A stretch of DNA of 64,000 bases from Streptomyces sp. NK08204 (GTDB taxonomy: Bacteria; Actinomycetota; Actinomycetes; Streptomycetales; Streptomycetaceae): contig NZ_JAINVF010000004.1 in the NCBI RefSeq assembly GCF_020400585.1, forward strand, positions 124,001 through 188,000. The letters run 5' to 3'. Numbering within the stretch: the first letter of the stretch is position 1; each line of letters opens with the position of its first letter. This document shows positions 44,433 through 54,536 of this stretch, piece after piece. Under the pieces are notes generated by a model. The model did not search any database. It was not told the DNA's origin and saw nothing but the letters and a program-made list of their open reading frames with translations. The position numbers and the translations under genes are program-made.

Positions 44433-47400
44433 CGGGTTGCCTCCATGAACAGGGCGGACTCGGCATCGACGTCGCGCAGGCTCCACAGGGTGCGCCATGC
44501 CTTGCCCTCGGACTCGTCGTCGTACGACTTCAGGAGTGACGGGGTGCGGTCGCCCCTGCGGGGCTCGAAGAGCAGGCCCCCGTGTGTGTCGGCCTCGTCG
44601 CACCACCAGTCCACGAACTCGTCGAAGGCACGATCCACCGCGCCGACCTCCTCGGGAGTGACCTCCCGGACGCGATCCAGCAGAAGGGGCTTGATCTTGT
44701 CGTGGAGGAGGTGCTCGTAGGAGTCCACCAGTCCCGCTGCCTCGTTGGGGCGGGCGGCCGGAATCAGAATGCGGGCCAGGGCGACGACGACCGCGTGCAG
44801 GCCCCGCTCGCGGGCACGTACGGAGAAGGGCGTGACGGAGGTCGACTCGACCTCACGGTAGAGCGCGGAATGGAAGTGCAGGAAGTTCTCGTAGTGGGAG
44901 CGGTCGCGGGAACGGGTTGCGTTGAGCATGACGGCGACCAGTCCGGGGTGGGCGCGGCCGACACGGCTGGTGGCCTGGATGTACTCGGCCGTGGTCTGCG
45001 GCTGGCCCATCACGGCCATCAGGCCGAGACGGTCCACGTCGACGCCCACTGCGATCATGTTGGTGGCGAGGAGGACGTCCACGGTGTCCTCGTCCGGGAG
45101 CCTCTTCTCGATGCCCTTGAGGCGAGCGGGGATGTCGCTCGCGTCGATCCGGCTCGTCAGCTCGGAGTAGTTCGCGACGGGTCGGGCCGGGACGCCCTCT
45201 CGCTCGGCAAGCAGCTCCAGGTAGGCCACCACGTCGTCGTGGACCTGGAGTTCGGCGGCGGACAGCAGCCGGAGGCTGTTGAAGTAACCGACCAGGCTCC
45301 AGTACGCGTCGCGGACGTCGTCGTCGGTCTGCGCGTACATGGCCCGGTGCAGCAGTGTCGCGTACGTGCGGATGAGCAGCGTGGATTGGCTGGTGCCGGG
45401 AGCGAGCAGGCCGACATAGCGGCGGCTGGCCTTCTCCTCGCGAGGAGTCTCGACAGCGAACCAGGAGTCGCGGGAGTCCAGGCCGGCAGGCGGGAACTGG
45501 CGGACATCGCGGGCGAAGAGGTGGAGTCCCTGATCGGCGGCACGACGGATGGTCGCTGTGGAGGCGATCACCTTCGGCCGGCCGGCCAGTTCGTCCACGG
45601 CGGTCTCGTAGAGGCCGGTGAGTGTGCCCAACGGTCCCGAGATCAGGTGGAGTTCGTCCTGGACGATCAGCTCCGGGGGAGGGGTGCGGTCGCTCGGGTC
45701 GTCGCGGTTGAAGAGAGCGGCGGTGGCCGGGCGCCACGGCATCGAGGCGAACTTGTCGACGGTGGCGATCACCAGCGTCGGTCGGGCGTCGTACACCGCC
45801 TCGTCGATCAGGTGGACGGGCAGGCCGTCGACGAAATCGCAGTCGGGTCCCGGGCAGCGGACGTACATGCGCTTGGCGTCTTCATCGACCTCGTACGCAC
45901 GGGCGTCGAGGCGAGTGCCGCACCAGGGGCACGCGTGCAACTGGACCGGGTTCTCGGTGGCGAGACGCTTGTCGAGATCGCCACGGAGCCCCGCGAGTTT
46001 CTGCTCGGCCTCCGCCAGAGTGTTGGGTGTGGCCGAACGCCCCACCCACATGCCGATGGAGAACTCCTCGTCGCCCAACTCGGGCGTGTTCCGACGCATG
46101 CGCTCCATGGCGCAGAGCAGGATCGTGGCGCGCTCGAACTGCTGGAGGGTGAGCAGCCGCAACGTGTAGCGCATGAGCACGGTGACCCCGCCGCCGGCCG
46201 CTCCCCTGCGGATGCGACGCAGGAACGAGGTGAGGGCGATCAGACCGAGGTACGCCTCCGTCTTGCCACCACCCGTGGGGAACCACAGCAGGTCGGAGAC
46301 CTTCCGGTCGGGGTGCTCGGGGTCGTCGATGCCGGCCAGGCACAGGAGCATGAACGCGATCTGGAAGGGGCGCCAGCGGCCGGCGGCCGGGTCGGGGGCG
46401 CCGACGCGTCCGCTCTTCACCCAGGCGCTGCGGGCGCGCTGATCGGCCATGGCGCGGTTGGCGAGTCGGAACGCCCGCATCACGTCAGGCTTGCACCGTA
46501 GGAGTTCGATGCCCTCGCGGACGCGGCCCAGTGCCTCCTTGCAGGCCTTCACCTGGTCCCGGGCGGGCTTCTCGTGCGTGGTGCCCGCAAGAGCGTCGGC
46601 CTCGACCTCCTTGCGGTCGATCCAGTGTCCGTAGCCCGTCGCGAGCGCCTCCAGGGCGGCCAGGACCTCGGTGTCGGAGTGCTCCGCCAGTCCCAGCATG
46701 GACAGAGCCGAGCTGTCGATCTCCGGATTGGAGTCCGTGAGCAGCACCTCGACAGTGGGCACGAACTCGCTCCGCACCTCGGGTACAGCGGCGTCCTGGG
46801 TATCGCTCACGCCGATCGGTGCCGGCGTCCAGTCCCACTCGGCCGCGCAGCCGTGACCGACGGCGAAGGTAGGGGCGTGGCGGTGCAGGAGTCGACTGGT
46901 CGCGACCTCGGGGTCATGGGCGTCAGCCGGGGCCGGACGTTCGACGAACGCGGTGGAGCCGTCGGCCGCTCGGACGGTGAGACCGCACTGGAACAGGGAG
47001 AACGCGTCCTGCAGTTCGTGTTCGTCGACCTGGTGGGTGTTGACCAGGGTGACCGTGACCGTGACCGTCCCCGTGGTCGGGGCGCGGTGACGGACGTTGA
47101 CGCGCAGCGCGACACCGGGTCCGAGGTCGACCTTCATGTCCGGGGCGGGCGTGGTCACGTCGATCGTGGTGTCCGCAAGTGCGAGTTCCTTGCGCCGCCA
47201 CCGCTCCCGCTGGTCAGAGGTGGTGCGGGCCTCGGCGCGGCGGGCCGGGATCAGGTTGCCCTCCGCGTCGGTGGGCTCGTAGACGGCGGCACGTGCCGAG
47301 ACGACGATCGCCTTGCCGCCCGGGGCGACGGCGAAGGTGAGACCCATCGAGGAGGGACGTCGGGACCCCGCGGCGCCCACCTCCTGAGCGGTGCCGGATT

Positions 47401-47677
47401 CCTCGACGTTGTCGCGGGTACGCTGCGGGGCGTCGTCCAGACCCTCGTGCTCGGCGGCGTCGTCGCGAAGCCGTTGCTCGGCGGCCGTGTTCTTCGGCCG
47501 TGGGTAGAGGACGCCGGTCAGGTAGCGGTCGATCGGTGCGTCCTGGGTGAGGACCTCGTCCCGGTCCTCCGGCGCTGCTCCCGGAGCGGGGCCGAGCAGC
47601 TCGCGGCGGAGTCCCGCCAGGAGTTCCTCGTCCCGGACCCGATAGTGCTCGGAGTGTCGGCCTGCCACCCGCGTCAT
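44429..47677 (-). CDS. drmA: DrmA-type SF2 helicase of a DISARM-like system
   Basis: A 1082-residue helicase. LLWFPTGGGKTEAYLG is the DrmA-type Walker A (about residue 466), LIVQDELHLISGPLGTL the Walker B (about 674), and VLLATNMIAVGVDVDRLGLMAVMGQPQTTAEYIQATSRVGRAHPGLV motifs V and VI (about 880-915). CPWCGTRLDA with CPGPDCDF forms a zinc finger between the lobes. The N-terminal 400 residues are typical of DrmA and may recognise DNA ends or phage DNA. ATG 47677 overlaps the stop of the UvrD-like gene (ATGA), showing tight coupling. Confidence 0.9.
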   Translation of the reverse strand: MTRVAGRHSEHYRVRDEELLAGLRRELLGPAPGAAPEDRDEVLTQDAPIDRYLTGVLYPRPKNTAAEQRLRDDAAEHEGLDDAPQRTRDNVEESGTAQEVGAAGSRRPSSMGLTFAVAPGGKAIVVSARAAVYEPTDAEGNLIPARRAEARTTSDQRERWRRKELALADTTIDVTTPAPDMKVDLGPGVALRVNVRHRAPTTGTVTVTVTLVNTHQVDEHELQDAFSLFQCGLTVRAADGSTAFVERPAPADAHDPEVATSRLLHRHAPTFAVGHGCAAEWDWTPAPIGVSDTQDAAVPEVRSEFVPTVEVLLTDSNPEIDSSALSMLGLAEHSDTEVLAALEALATGYGHWIDRKEVEADALAGTTHEKPARDQVKACKEALGRVREGIELLRCKPDVMRAFRLANRAMADQRARSAWVKSGRVGAPDPAAGRWRPFQIAFMLLCLAGIDDPEHPDRKVSDLLWFPTGGGKTEAYLGLIALTSFLRRIRRGAAGGGVTVLMRYTLRLLTLQQFERATILLCAMERMRRNTPELGDEEFSIGMWVGRSATPNTLAEAEQKLAGLRGDLDKRLATENPVQLHACPWCGTRLDARAYEVDEDAKRMYVRCPGPDCDFVDGLPVHLIDEAVYDARPTLVIATVDKFASMPWRPATAALFNRDDPSDRTPPPELIVQDELHLISGPLGTLTGLYETAVDELAGRPKVIASTATIRRAADQGLHLFARDVRQFPPAGLDSRDSWFAVETPREEKASRRYVGLLAPGTSQSTLLIRTYATLLHRAMYAQTDDDVRDAYWSLVGYFNSLRLLSAAELQVHDDVVAYLELLAEREGVPARPVANYSELTSRIDASDIPARLKGIEKRLPDEDTVDVLLATNMIAVGVDVDRLGLMAVMGQPQTTAEYIQATSRVGRAHPGLVAVMLNATRSRDRSHYENFLHFHSALYREVESTSVTPFSVRARERGLHAVVVALARILIPAARPNEAAGLVDSYEHLLHDKIKPLLLDRVREVTPEEVGAVDRAFDEFVDWWCDEADTHGGLLFEPRRGDRTPSLLKSYDDESEGKAWRTLWSLRDVDAESALFMEATR

Positions 47678-49578
47678 GCGCGCTGCTCCTCGTCGTTGTC
47701 AGCCCGTCGATATCTTCCGATGCCGGTGATCCTCGGGACGATCCACACCCCGCGGTCGCCGAGGCCGGCGTTGGCCCCGGCGGCAGTGCTGCCCGACACG
47801 GTCTCCAGGGTGTCGATCCGTAGGCCGTGGATCTCGTCGGGCCACCAGGGCTCCCACGTCCGGTTCACCTTCTGCACCTGGAACAGCTCTTCGCGGAACC
47901 GCTCCGACGCCTCGCCGATCACCCGCCCGTCGTGCACGAGCTCGTACGGAGGGCTCCCGTGTTCGCTCATCGGCACGCCGTGCCGCCTGCGCAGCACCAC
48001 CTCATGGCCGGGACGCACCCGCTCCAGGAGGTACGTCTGGGCCGCCAGGGCGTCGGTCTCGTGGCACGGCGGGTTGTCGCGGCACACGTCGCCCGCCTCG
48101 GCGACGACACCGAACCGGTCGTACGACCGCCATCCGCCGACATACCTGCGACCGCTCCTCCTGACTCCCGCTCTCTTGAGGATCGGCAGGTCGGGCGAGG
48201 GCACGTGGTAGAGGTCCTGCCGGGCGCGGGTCATCGCCACGTACAGGGCGCGGGCTTCCGCGGGCAGGTCCAGCTCCTCCTTGTACTGCTTGTGCAGTTC
48301 GGCGGCGGACGGCGGAGTCAGGACGATCACCCGGTCGAACTCCAGGCCCTTGGCCCGGTGCACGGTGGAGACGACGATCCGGGCGGTCTCCGGGTCGGCG
48401 GCCTCGTCGGGAAACCTGCCTTCGGCGACGGAGCGCCGCAGGCGTTCGACATCGAGCACGTTGCGCGCGGCGCCGCGCGCGGTCCGGCGCAGCGCCGTCC
48501 ACAGGGCCGTCGTGTTCGGCTCGTACGACAGAGGGATCTCCGCGAGCAGGGAGCGGAAGCGGTCCTCCGTGAGGCCGGTGGCCTCGGTCCGGCGCAACAG
48601 TTCGGCGACCCAGTAAGGGACCGGGCGCTCTTCGAGGGGGCGCTTGAGCCGGTGCTCGACGCCGTGCTCGTGGAGCAGGCCGGAGACCACCAGGGCCTGC
48701 CGGTTGTCCCGGGTGAGGATCGCGCAGGTGTCGGAGAGCGTCCGCAGCCCGTCCAGGGAGAGCTGATCGGTGAGGTCGCCCAGGCCGTTCGCCGGGTCGA
48801 GGAGCAGGTCGCGCAGCTCCTCGTAGAGCGCCCCGGCATCGTCCGCGCCGGTGGTTCGCTGGAGCCGGGGACCGTGCGCCAGCGCGATCCGGGCCTCGGG
48901 CGTGGCCGCCCGGAAATTCTGAGTGAGGTGCAGTTCCACCAGGTCGTCCGGGTAGGAACAGCGCAACCAGTCGAAGAACCGGCCGGTCTCGTCGGCGCGT
49001 TCGGTCGGGTCCTCGATCTGGAACCCGTAGACGGACTGAGCGGCGTCGCCGACGACGGTGAAGCCACAGGTGTCCTGATACCGGTCGAGCAGCGTCTCCA
49101 CCAGCTCACGGCGGGCGCCCAGCAGGTCCTGGACCTCGTCGATCACGACATGAGCGGGCGGGACGGCGTCGCCCGCCTCCAGCGCGCCCTTCTCGATCGC
49201 CCCGGCGGCGGCGGTGATCCGTTCGTCGAAGCAGGCCGCGCTCCACTCGCCGTCCGGGTCGGCCTGACGGAGCACCCCGTACGCCCAGGCGTCGAAGGTC
49301 TGGGCGCGCACTCGGCGGGCCCGGTCGCCGTGCCGGGCGATCCGCTCACGCAGTTCCCGGGCCGCGGCCCGGGAAAAGGTGAGGACCAGGATCTCGGCGG
49401 CCTCCAGGGCTTCGTCGGGGTCCTCGTGACCGCACAGGGCGTCGAGCCGGCGCACCAAGGTGTGCGTCTTCCCCGCCCCGGCGCCCGCGGTGACCAGCAC
49501 GCGGGCGTCCCAGGGCTGCTCGACCACGGCCCGCTGCTCGTCGGTGAGCGGCGGACTGTCCAGGTAGGCGTCGGTCAC
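47674..49578 (-). CDS. UvrD-like SF1 helicase within the DISARM-like operon
   Basis: A 634-residue SF1A helicase. TAGAGAGKTHTLVRRLDAL is motif I (residues 30-48), ILVLTFSRAAARELRERI motif Ia, HVVIDEVQDL motif II (DEVQD 147-151), VVGDAAQSVYGFQ motif III, TVHRAKGLEFDRVIVL motif V (about 407) and LYVAMTRARQDLY motif VI (about 446). It is shorter than UvrD/PcrA (about 700-750) and has its own C-terminal region of about 150 residues. GTG 49578 overlaps the preceding stop by four bases. This is not a member of the standard DISARM set. Confidence 0.9.
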   Translation of the reverse strand: MTDAYLDSPPLTDEQRAVVEQPWDARVLVTAGAGAGKTHTLVRRLDALCGHEDPDEALEAAEILVLTFSRAAARELRERIARHGDRARRVRAQTFDAWAYGVLRQADPDGEWSAACFDERITAAAGAIEKGALEAGDAVPPAHVVIDEVQDLLGARRELVETLLDRYQDTCGFTVVGDAAQSVYGFQIEDPTERADETGRFFDWLRCSYPDDLVELHLTQNFRAATPEARIALAHGPRLQRTTGADDAGALYEELRDLLLDPANGLGDLTDQLSLDGLRTLSDTCAILTRDNRQALVVSGLLHEHGVEHRLKRPLEERPVPYWVAELLRRTEATGLTEDRFRSLLAEIPLSYEPNTTALWTALRRTARGAARNVLDVERLRRSVAEGRFPDEAADPETARIVVSTVHRAKGLEFDRVIVLTPPSAAELHKQYKEELDLPAEARALYVAMTRARQDLYHVPSPDLPILKRAGVRRSGRRYVGGWRSYDRFGVVAEAGDVCRDNPPCHETDALAAQTYLLERVRPGHEVVLRRRHGVPMSEHGSPPYELVHDGRVIGEASERFREELFQVQKVNRTWEPWWPDEIHGLRIDTLETVSGSTAAGANAGLGDRGVWIVPRITGIGRYRRADNDEEQRA

Positions 49579-52500
49579 TTACGGCTCCAGAGGTGCTCGA
49601 ACTGGGTGAAGGCGAGCTGGGTGTCGAAGTTGGCGATGTTGTCGCTGACGTTGAGGATCAGGCAGGTGTCCTTGCCGCCGTTCTTGGGTCCGCGCAGGCC
49701 ACGACCGATCATCTGCTGGTAGACGTTGGTGCTGTAGACCGGACGCGCAACCACCACGACGCGGGTCGCGGGTGCGTCGAACCCCTGAGTCAGAACACCG
49801 TAGTTGGTGAGGACCCGAATCCGCTCCGCACGGAAGTCCTCGATCCGCCGGCGCCGATCCTGGGCGCTGGTGGTGGAGTCCACGGCGGCGGACGGGATCC
49901 CGCGGTCGTTCAGCATGGCCGCCAGGTACTTGGCGTGATCGACGGAGGTGGCGAAGAGCAGGGTCGGCCAATCCTCCGGCAGAGCGGCCACCTCGTCGAC
50001 GATACGGCGACTGCGCGCGTGGTCGTCGGCGAGGCGCTGTTCGGCGGCGCGAGAGAGCATCGCCATCCGGTCGGCCTGCGCCTTCTCCTCGCGGGTCAGC
50101 TCGATCCGGCCGCCTTCCAGCGTGCGGTGCTGGACCTGTGCGAGCATCCCCCACTCCTGGAGATCGCGGTAGGGGTCACCGGAAGGGAAGACGCCTTCGT
50201 CGAGCCGCCGGTTGCCGAAGCGGTTGACCAGCCGACGGGTCTCCTCCTCGTTGGTGTTGCGGAACGGGGTGGCGGTCAGACCCAGCAGGTGTCGCCTGGT
50301 CTCGTACTGGGTCAGACCCAGCTGTCCCAGGATCTCGGTGTAGCGCTTGGAGACGGCGGTGTGCGCCTCGTCCACGATCACCAGGGACGCCTGCCGCAGC
50401 CAGCTGTAGCCGTCGGCGTCCAGGCAGTGTTCCAGCTTGGCGTCCGTCGCGACGACCAGATGCGGGTGGTCCACCACGTCACCCACCTCGTTGCTGCCCC
50501 ACAGCCGGCTGATGGTCAGCGGTCGCTCCGCACCCACCTTGCTCCACACGAACTTCCAGCTCTGCACGGCCTGCTCGCACAGCTCCTCGGTCTGCGCGAT
50601 CCACAGCAGAGGACCTTCCAGGTGGCCCGCCTGCTTGACCCAGCGGATCACGGCTTCCGCGGTGACGCGGGTCTTGCCCGCGCCGGTGGGCAAGGACAGC
50701 ATGGCTCGTTGAGGCGCGAACCGATCGAGCATGCCGGTGATGTTCCGGACCAGATCCTCCTGGTAGTCGTGGAGCCGCGGGAAGTCGCGCGGGCCGTCCA
50801 CGGTCTCGAAGGCGGGCGGGGAGGGCGTCCTGGAGCCGGCGAAGGCCACGGGGAGCCTCAGATCCGACACGAAGGCGACGGCGGCCGAGGAACCTCCGTA
50901 GCCGACCGGCGCGTTGGGGAACCTGGCCTGGATGTCCCGAGCGTGCTGCTGGAGAACGCCGTCACCGTGCGCGTTGAAGGCCATCTGCGCGATCCTGTGC
51001 CCGGACGGCTCCGCGCCGTCGGTCTCCTGCAGTTCGGCGTCCATCAGTCCTTCGGGCAGCCCGGACCGCAGCGCTTCGGCGCCGATCAACAGCTCGATCT
51101 TGGTGACGACGTCCTCGGCGTCGCGCACGGCCCGGAGTGCCGCCCTGGTCGCGCTGTCGCGAGCCATGCGTTCCTGCTGCTCCAGCACCGCCCGGCAGCC
51201 GGCCGCGCCGAGCTTGAGCTCCAACTCCCGGTCGATCAGCCGCAGCATCGCCTCCGGATCCAGAGGCACGCGCACCTTGACCGTCCCGCCCTGGCGCACG
51301 GCGTCCAGGGGGCGCGGCTTCGTGCCGTTCGGGGTGCGGGTCACCTCTTCGAGCTCGGTGCACCGCTGCACCGTGTTGTTCCGGTTGCCGCTGTTCAGCC
51401 GCTGGCGCAGCGCGGGGTACAGCTCGACCAGGGGCACCGGGTCGCCGTCCGGGACCTCGCGGGTCTCCCGGCTGATGACGTCGGCGTAGCGCAGCATGCC
51501 CCACTTCTCGACCATCAGCTCGGCGTCCGCCGGGGTCGCCACCAACAGGGCGGGAAGCTGTTCCGCGCGCAAGGCCCGATACTCGGCGGAACCCACCGCG
51601 ATGGTGATCTCGTCGTCGGGACGGGCGCCCCAGACGTCACCGATCCGGCAACGGGTCAGGGAGTCCTCGGGGAAGTCCGCACCGAACCGGGTCAGCATCA
51701 CGTAGGTGGCGCCCACGAACGCGTCGTCCTCACTCCGTGACACCTCGGCCAGCAGGGCGTCCCAACGGTCCGCAGGCACCTCGTCGACCGTGGTGGGCAG
51801 CCGCAGCTTCCGGGCCTTCTCGGGCGAGATGTCGGCGACCGGCAGCACGTCGCGGTACGCCGCCAGCTGTGGTCCGACGGCTTCCCTCAACGGCTTGATC
51901 CCCTGGGAGGTGGCGACGGTCCCGTACTTTCTGAGCATCCAGCGGATCGGCGAGATCACGGCCTGCCGGGTGCTGGACTGCGCGCCGATCTGACGGGTCC
52001 AGTTGTCCACCACGGCGTCGTCGGGAAGCGCCTTCAGAAAGGCGGCGCGGGACTCCTCCGACAGGGAGCGGAACAGGTGCAGGGGGCCGCCGATCGCGGA
52101 GCCCTCCACCTTCATCCGGTTGAGGGAGGGGGGGTTGTGTGCACCGCGCTCGGCCAGCGCACGCAGATAGGCGGCGTGAACGGCCTCCCGGTACTCCTCG
52201 AACCAGGCCTCGCCCTCCGGCCGCACCGACGACGAGGGCCGCTCGCGCAGGCCGATCTCGGGGAAGAAGGAGAGGTCGTCGGAGTGGAACTTCTTGTCGA
52301 CGGCGATGCTCGGGTCACGGTCGGCGTCGACCACCGCCCCGGGCAGCATGCAGTCACGTACGGGACGGAACCTCCCGTCGGCCGTGCGGACACGCAGCGT
52401 CTCGCCCGGACTGGGCACGCGCTCGAGCACCTTGTGTGCCAGTCGACGCCCGCCGGCCTGGCGGAACAGTTCCCAGAACCGCTCCCACTCGGCGTTGCCA

Positions 52501-54341
52501 TAGCTGTCGAAGCCCTGGTCGAGGACGCTGATGAACCGGCCCTCCGCGTCCGCCTCCCGGATACCGAGGACGTTGAGAGCGTGCGCCAAGGACGAGTCGC
52601 GGGCGAGGTCGCCGGCCACGTACACCAGGGATTCGCGCAGCCCTCCCTCGTCGGCGCGGCGGAACACCCGACCGGGCACGGGGGCGACAAGACCGTGTTC
52701 CTCGGTGAGCACGATCCGGGCCCGGCGGGCCTCCTCGGCGTACGGGGAGTGGATCTCCACCATGTCCGCGAGGATGCGGATCGCCGTCGCGGAGGCCTCG
52801 GCTGTGCCGCACGCGACGAGTGCCTCCAGCCACTCGCGGACACCGGTCCGCTCGTGCCCGGCCGCCGCGAGGATGTGCTCGACCTTGCCGGACCGCAGGG
52901 AGTCGGCCTCGACGCCGGGGTGCAGCCAGTCGGTGGGGCGCCCGGGGCACTCGTGCCACATGCGCAGCCAGCCGGCGAGGCGTTTCTGGTCCTTGTCGAA
53001 CCGAGGGTGCACCCGCAGTTCAGTCGGCACGCGCAGCACCCCTTCCTGGTCAGGGAGCGACGGACGGACCGCGGCCCGCGCCCAGATCTCACGGGTCAGG
53101 AACTCGTCCGCCCAGCTGATCGCCTCCTTCACACGGCCGGGCAGCAGAGGGAGGTAGGCGGCGGGGTCCTCGGTGGGGGCGAGGTCGGGAAGAGAGTCGA
53201 CCACGAGGGCTGCCGACGCCCTGATCATCTCCTGGTTGAACGGCGAGGAGTCGAGCAGGTTCTGCCGGTCCTCATTGGTCTTCCAGGCCCCGTTGAGGAT
53301 GCCGCTCAGCGACATCTCGTACTTGGTAGGGAAGAAGGACCAGAACGTGCCGCGGCCACGGGTCCGCCGATTGACGTACAGGCCGCTCTCCGGGTCCTTC
53401 TCCAGGGCGGGAACACCCCAGGAGAGGTCGAGCGCGACCCGGTCGTGGAGTTCGCCGGCGTCGGCCCGGGCCGCCGGACCGGGGGTGTGGTCGGTGGTGA
53501 ACACGCGCCAGTGGATGGTGGCGGTGGCCTTCCCTGTCCTTTCCTCGGTCACGGTGTGCAGGTCGCCGACCTGACGTGTGGTCAGGAGTCGGCGAGCCAC
53601 GGGGCGGGGACGACGGTCCTCCAGGACGACCTTCGCGACATGCGGCGAGAAGAGCTGGAAGCCCACGGGGAACTCGTCGCGGGGCTCGCCGTGGTCCTTG
53701 GCGCGACTTCCGTGCATGTCCCGGCCCAGCCGGTCGTCCGCCTTCGGGAGCAGGGGGAGGCGTACGACGGTGGTCGCCCAGGTCAGCAGCTCGTTCAGGA
53801 CGGGATCGGCGGCACGCTCGGCCTGCATGTCGAGTGGGCGGGCCATGCGCAGCACAGGGGCGTCGAACTGCGGGCCGTATCGCTCGACCACACCGGGCAC
53901 GGACTTGATCTGGTCGTACGACCAGTCACGGTCGAACCCGAAACTCCCGGTGCGACTGAAGAACTCGGGGGTGTCTGTCACCACCAGGACCGATTTCACA
54001 CCGACACCGAACCTCCCGATCTGACCACCGCGCTTCTTCGACATACTCATTCGAAGAATCGTCTCCGCGCCCTCCGGGGTGACCGGGTTTCCTTCGTTGG
54101 CGCAGTACAGATGAGTTTCCGTGAGTATGGCGTGAATTTTTCCGCCCGGCTCGTCGGCGATTTCGTCGGCCGCGTTCTGGACGAGCTCGAAAAGTTGGCG
54201 ATCACCATATCCACCCTGGGTGATACGGCGTTCTCCGTTGGCGTGTTCGGCCACGAGACCAGGGTCCACCGCGTAAGTCTGCAGAACCCGGGAAGACTGC
54301 TCGAGGACGGTTTCGATGACCGGCGAGGGGGAAGTCGACAC
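49575..54341 (-). CDS. Sacsin-like GHKL ATPase fused to SF2 helicase
   Basis: A 1588-residue two-engine protein. The N-terminus carries a sacsin/Hsp90-like ATP-binding fold: HANGERRITQGGYGDRQLFELVQNAADEI (about 30-58) and GGQIGRFGVGVKSVLVVTD (about 108-126). A region of some 1000 residues without a recognised domain follows. The C-terminal third is an SF2 helicase: LPTGAGKTRVTAE (about 1215), VIVDEAHTAVS (about 1320), LLGLTATPFRNT, GFDAPATRVVVVARP and MIGRGLRGPKNGG (about 1547). GTG 54341 is the best start just before the conserved part; its AGGAG is only two bases away, so initiation is uncertain. It leads the UvrD-drmA-drmB operon. Confidence 0.87.
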   Translation of the reverse strand: MSTSPSPVIETVLEQSSRVLQTYAVDPGLVAEHANGERRITQGGYGDRQLFELVQNAADEIADEPGGKIHAILTETHLYCANEGNPVTPEGAETILRMSMSKKRGGQIGRFGVGVKSVLVVTDTPEFFSRTGSFGFDRDWSYDQIKSVPGVVERYGPQFDAPVLRMARPLDMQAERAADPVLNELLTWATTVVRLPLLPKADDRLGRDMHGSRAKDHGEPRDEFPVGFQLFSPHVAKVVLEDRRPRPVARRLLTTRQVGDLHTVTEERTGKATATIHWRVFTTDHTPGPAARADAGELHDRVALDLSWGVPALEKDPESGLYVNRRTRGRGTFWSFFPTKYEMSLSGILNGAWKTNEDRQNLLDSSPFNQEMIRASAALVVDSLPDLAPTEDPAAYLPLLPGRVKEAISWADEFLTREIWARAAVRPSLPDQEGVLRVPTELRVHPRFDKDQKRLAGWLRMWHECPGRPTDWLHPGVEADSLRSGKVEHILAAAGHERTGVREWLEALVACGTAEASATAIRILADMVEIHSPYAEEARRARIVLTEEHGLVAPVPGRVFRRADEGGLRESLVYVAGDLARDSSLAHALNVLGIREADAEGRFISVLDQGFDSYGNAEWERFWELFRQAGGRRLAHKVLERVPSPGETLRVRTADGRFRPVRDCMLPGAVVDADRDPSIAVDKKFHSDDLSFFPEIGLRERPSSSVRPEGEAWFEEYREAVHAAYLRALAERGAHNPPSLNRMKVEGSAIGGPLHLFRSLSEESRAAFLKALPDDAVVDNWTRQIGAQSSTRQAVISPIRWMLRKYGTVATSQGIKPLREAVGPQLAAYRDVLPVADISPEKARKLRLPTTVDEVPADRWDALLAEVSRSEDDAFVGATYVMLTRFGADFPEDSLTRCRIGDVWGARPDDEITIAVGSAEYRALRAEQLPALLVATPADAELMVEKWGMLRYADVISRETREVPDGDPVPLVELYPALRQRLNSGNRNNTVQRCTELEEVTRTPNGTKPRPLDAVRQGGTVKVRVPLDPEAMLRLIDRELELKLGAAGCRAVLEQQERMARDSATRAALRAVRDAEDVVTKIELLIGAEALRSGLPEGLMDAELQETDGAEPSGHRIAQMAFNAHGDGVLQQHARDIQARFPNAPVGYGGSSAAVAFVSDLRLPVAFAGSRTPSPPAFETVDGPRDFPRLHDYQEDLVRNITGMLDRFAPQRAMLSLPTGAGKTRVTAEAVIRWVKQAGHLEGPLLWIAQTEELCEQAVQSWKFVWSKVGAERPLTISRLWGSNEVGDVVDHPHLVVATDAKLEHCLDADGYSWLRQASLVIVDEAHTAVSKRYTEILGQLGLTQYETRRHLLGLTATPFRNTNEEETRRLVNRFGNRRLDEGVFPSGDPYRDLQEWGMLAQVQHRTLEGGRIELTREEKAQADRMAMLSRAAEQRLADDHARSRRIVDEVAALPEDWPTLLFATSVDHAKYLAAMLNDRGIPSAAVDSTTSAQDRRRRIEDFRAERIRVLTNYGVLTQGFDAPATRVVVVARPVYSTNVYQQMIGRGLRGPKNGGKDTCLILNVSDNIANFDTQLAFTQFEHLWSRK

Positions 54342-54386
54342 TGCTCCTGCATTCCTGGGATGTCGAGGGCGGGACGAGAGTGAGTG

Positions 54387-54421
54387 ACGGGCCGGCTGCC
54401 GGCTTCGTGTAGCCGGCCCGT
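54387..54421. terminator. Stem-loop just upstream of the sacsin-helicase gene
   Basis: ACGGGCCGGCT (54387-54397) pairs exactly with AGCCGGCCCGT (54411-54421). It lies 46 bp before the helicase start and 116 bp beyond the stop of the small gene at 54537. It may end that transcript or act as an attenuator of the defence operon. Confidence 0.5.
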
Positions 54422-54536
54422 GTGTGTGAACGGTGCACTCTGGGTGTGCGTGCATGCTCCGACGGCCCGGGTGGCACATGGGCATCAGCCCTGCTCCGGG
54501 GAGGCCTCGAACCCTCGGTGGGCTGAGGTCGGGCCG

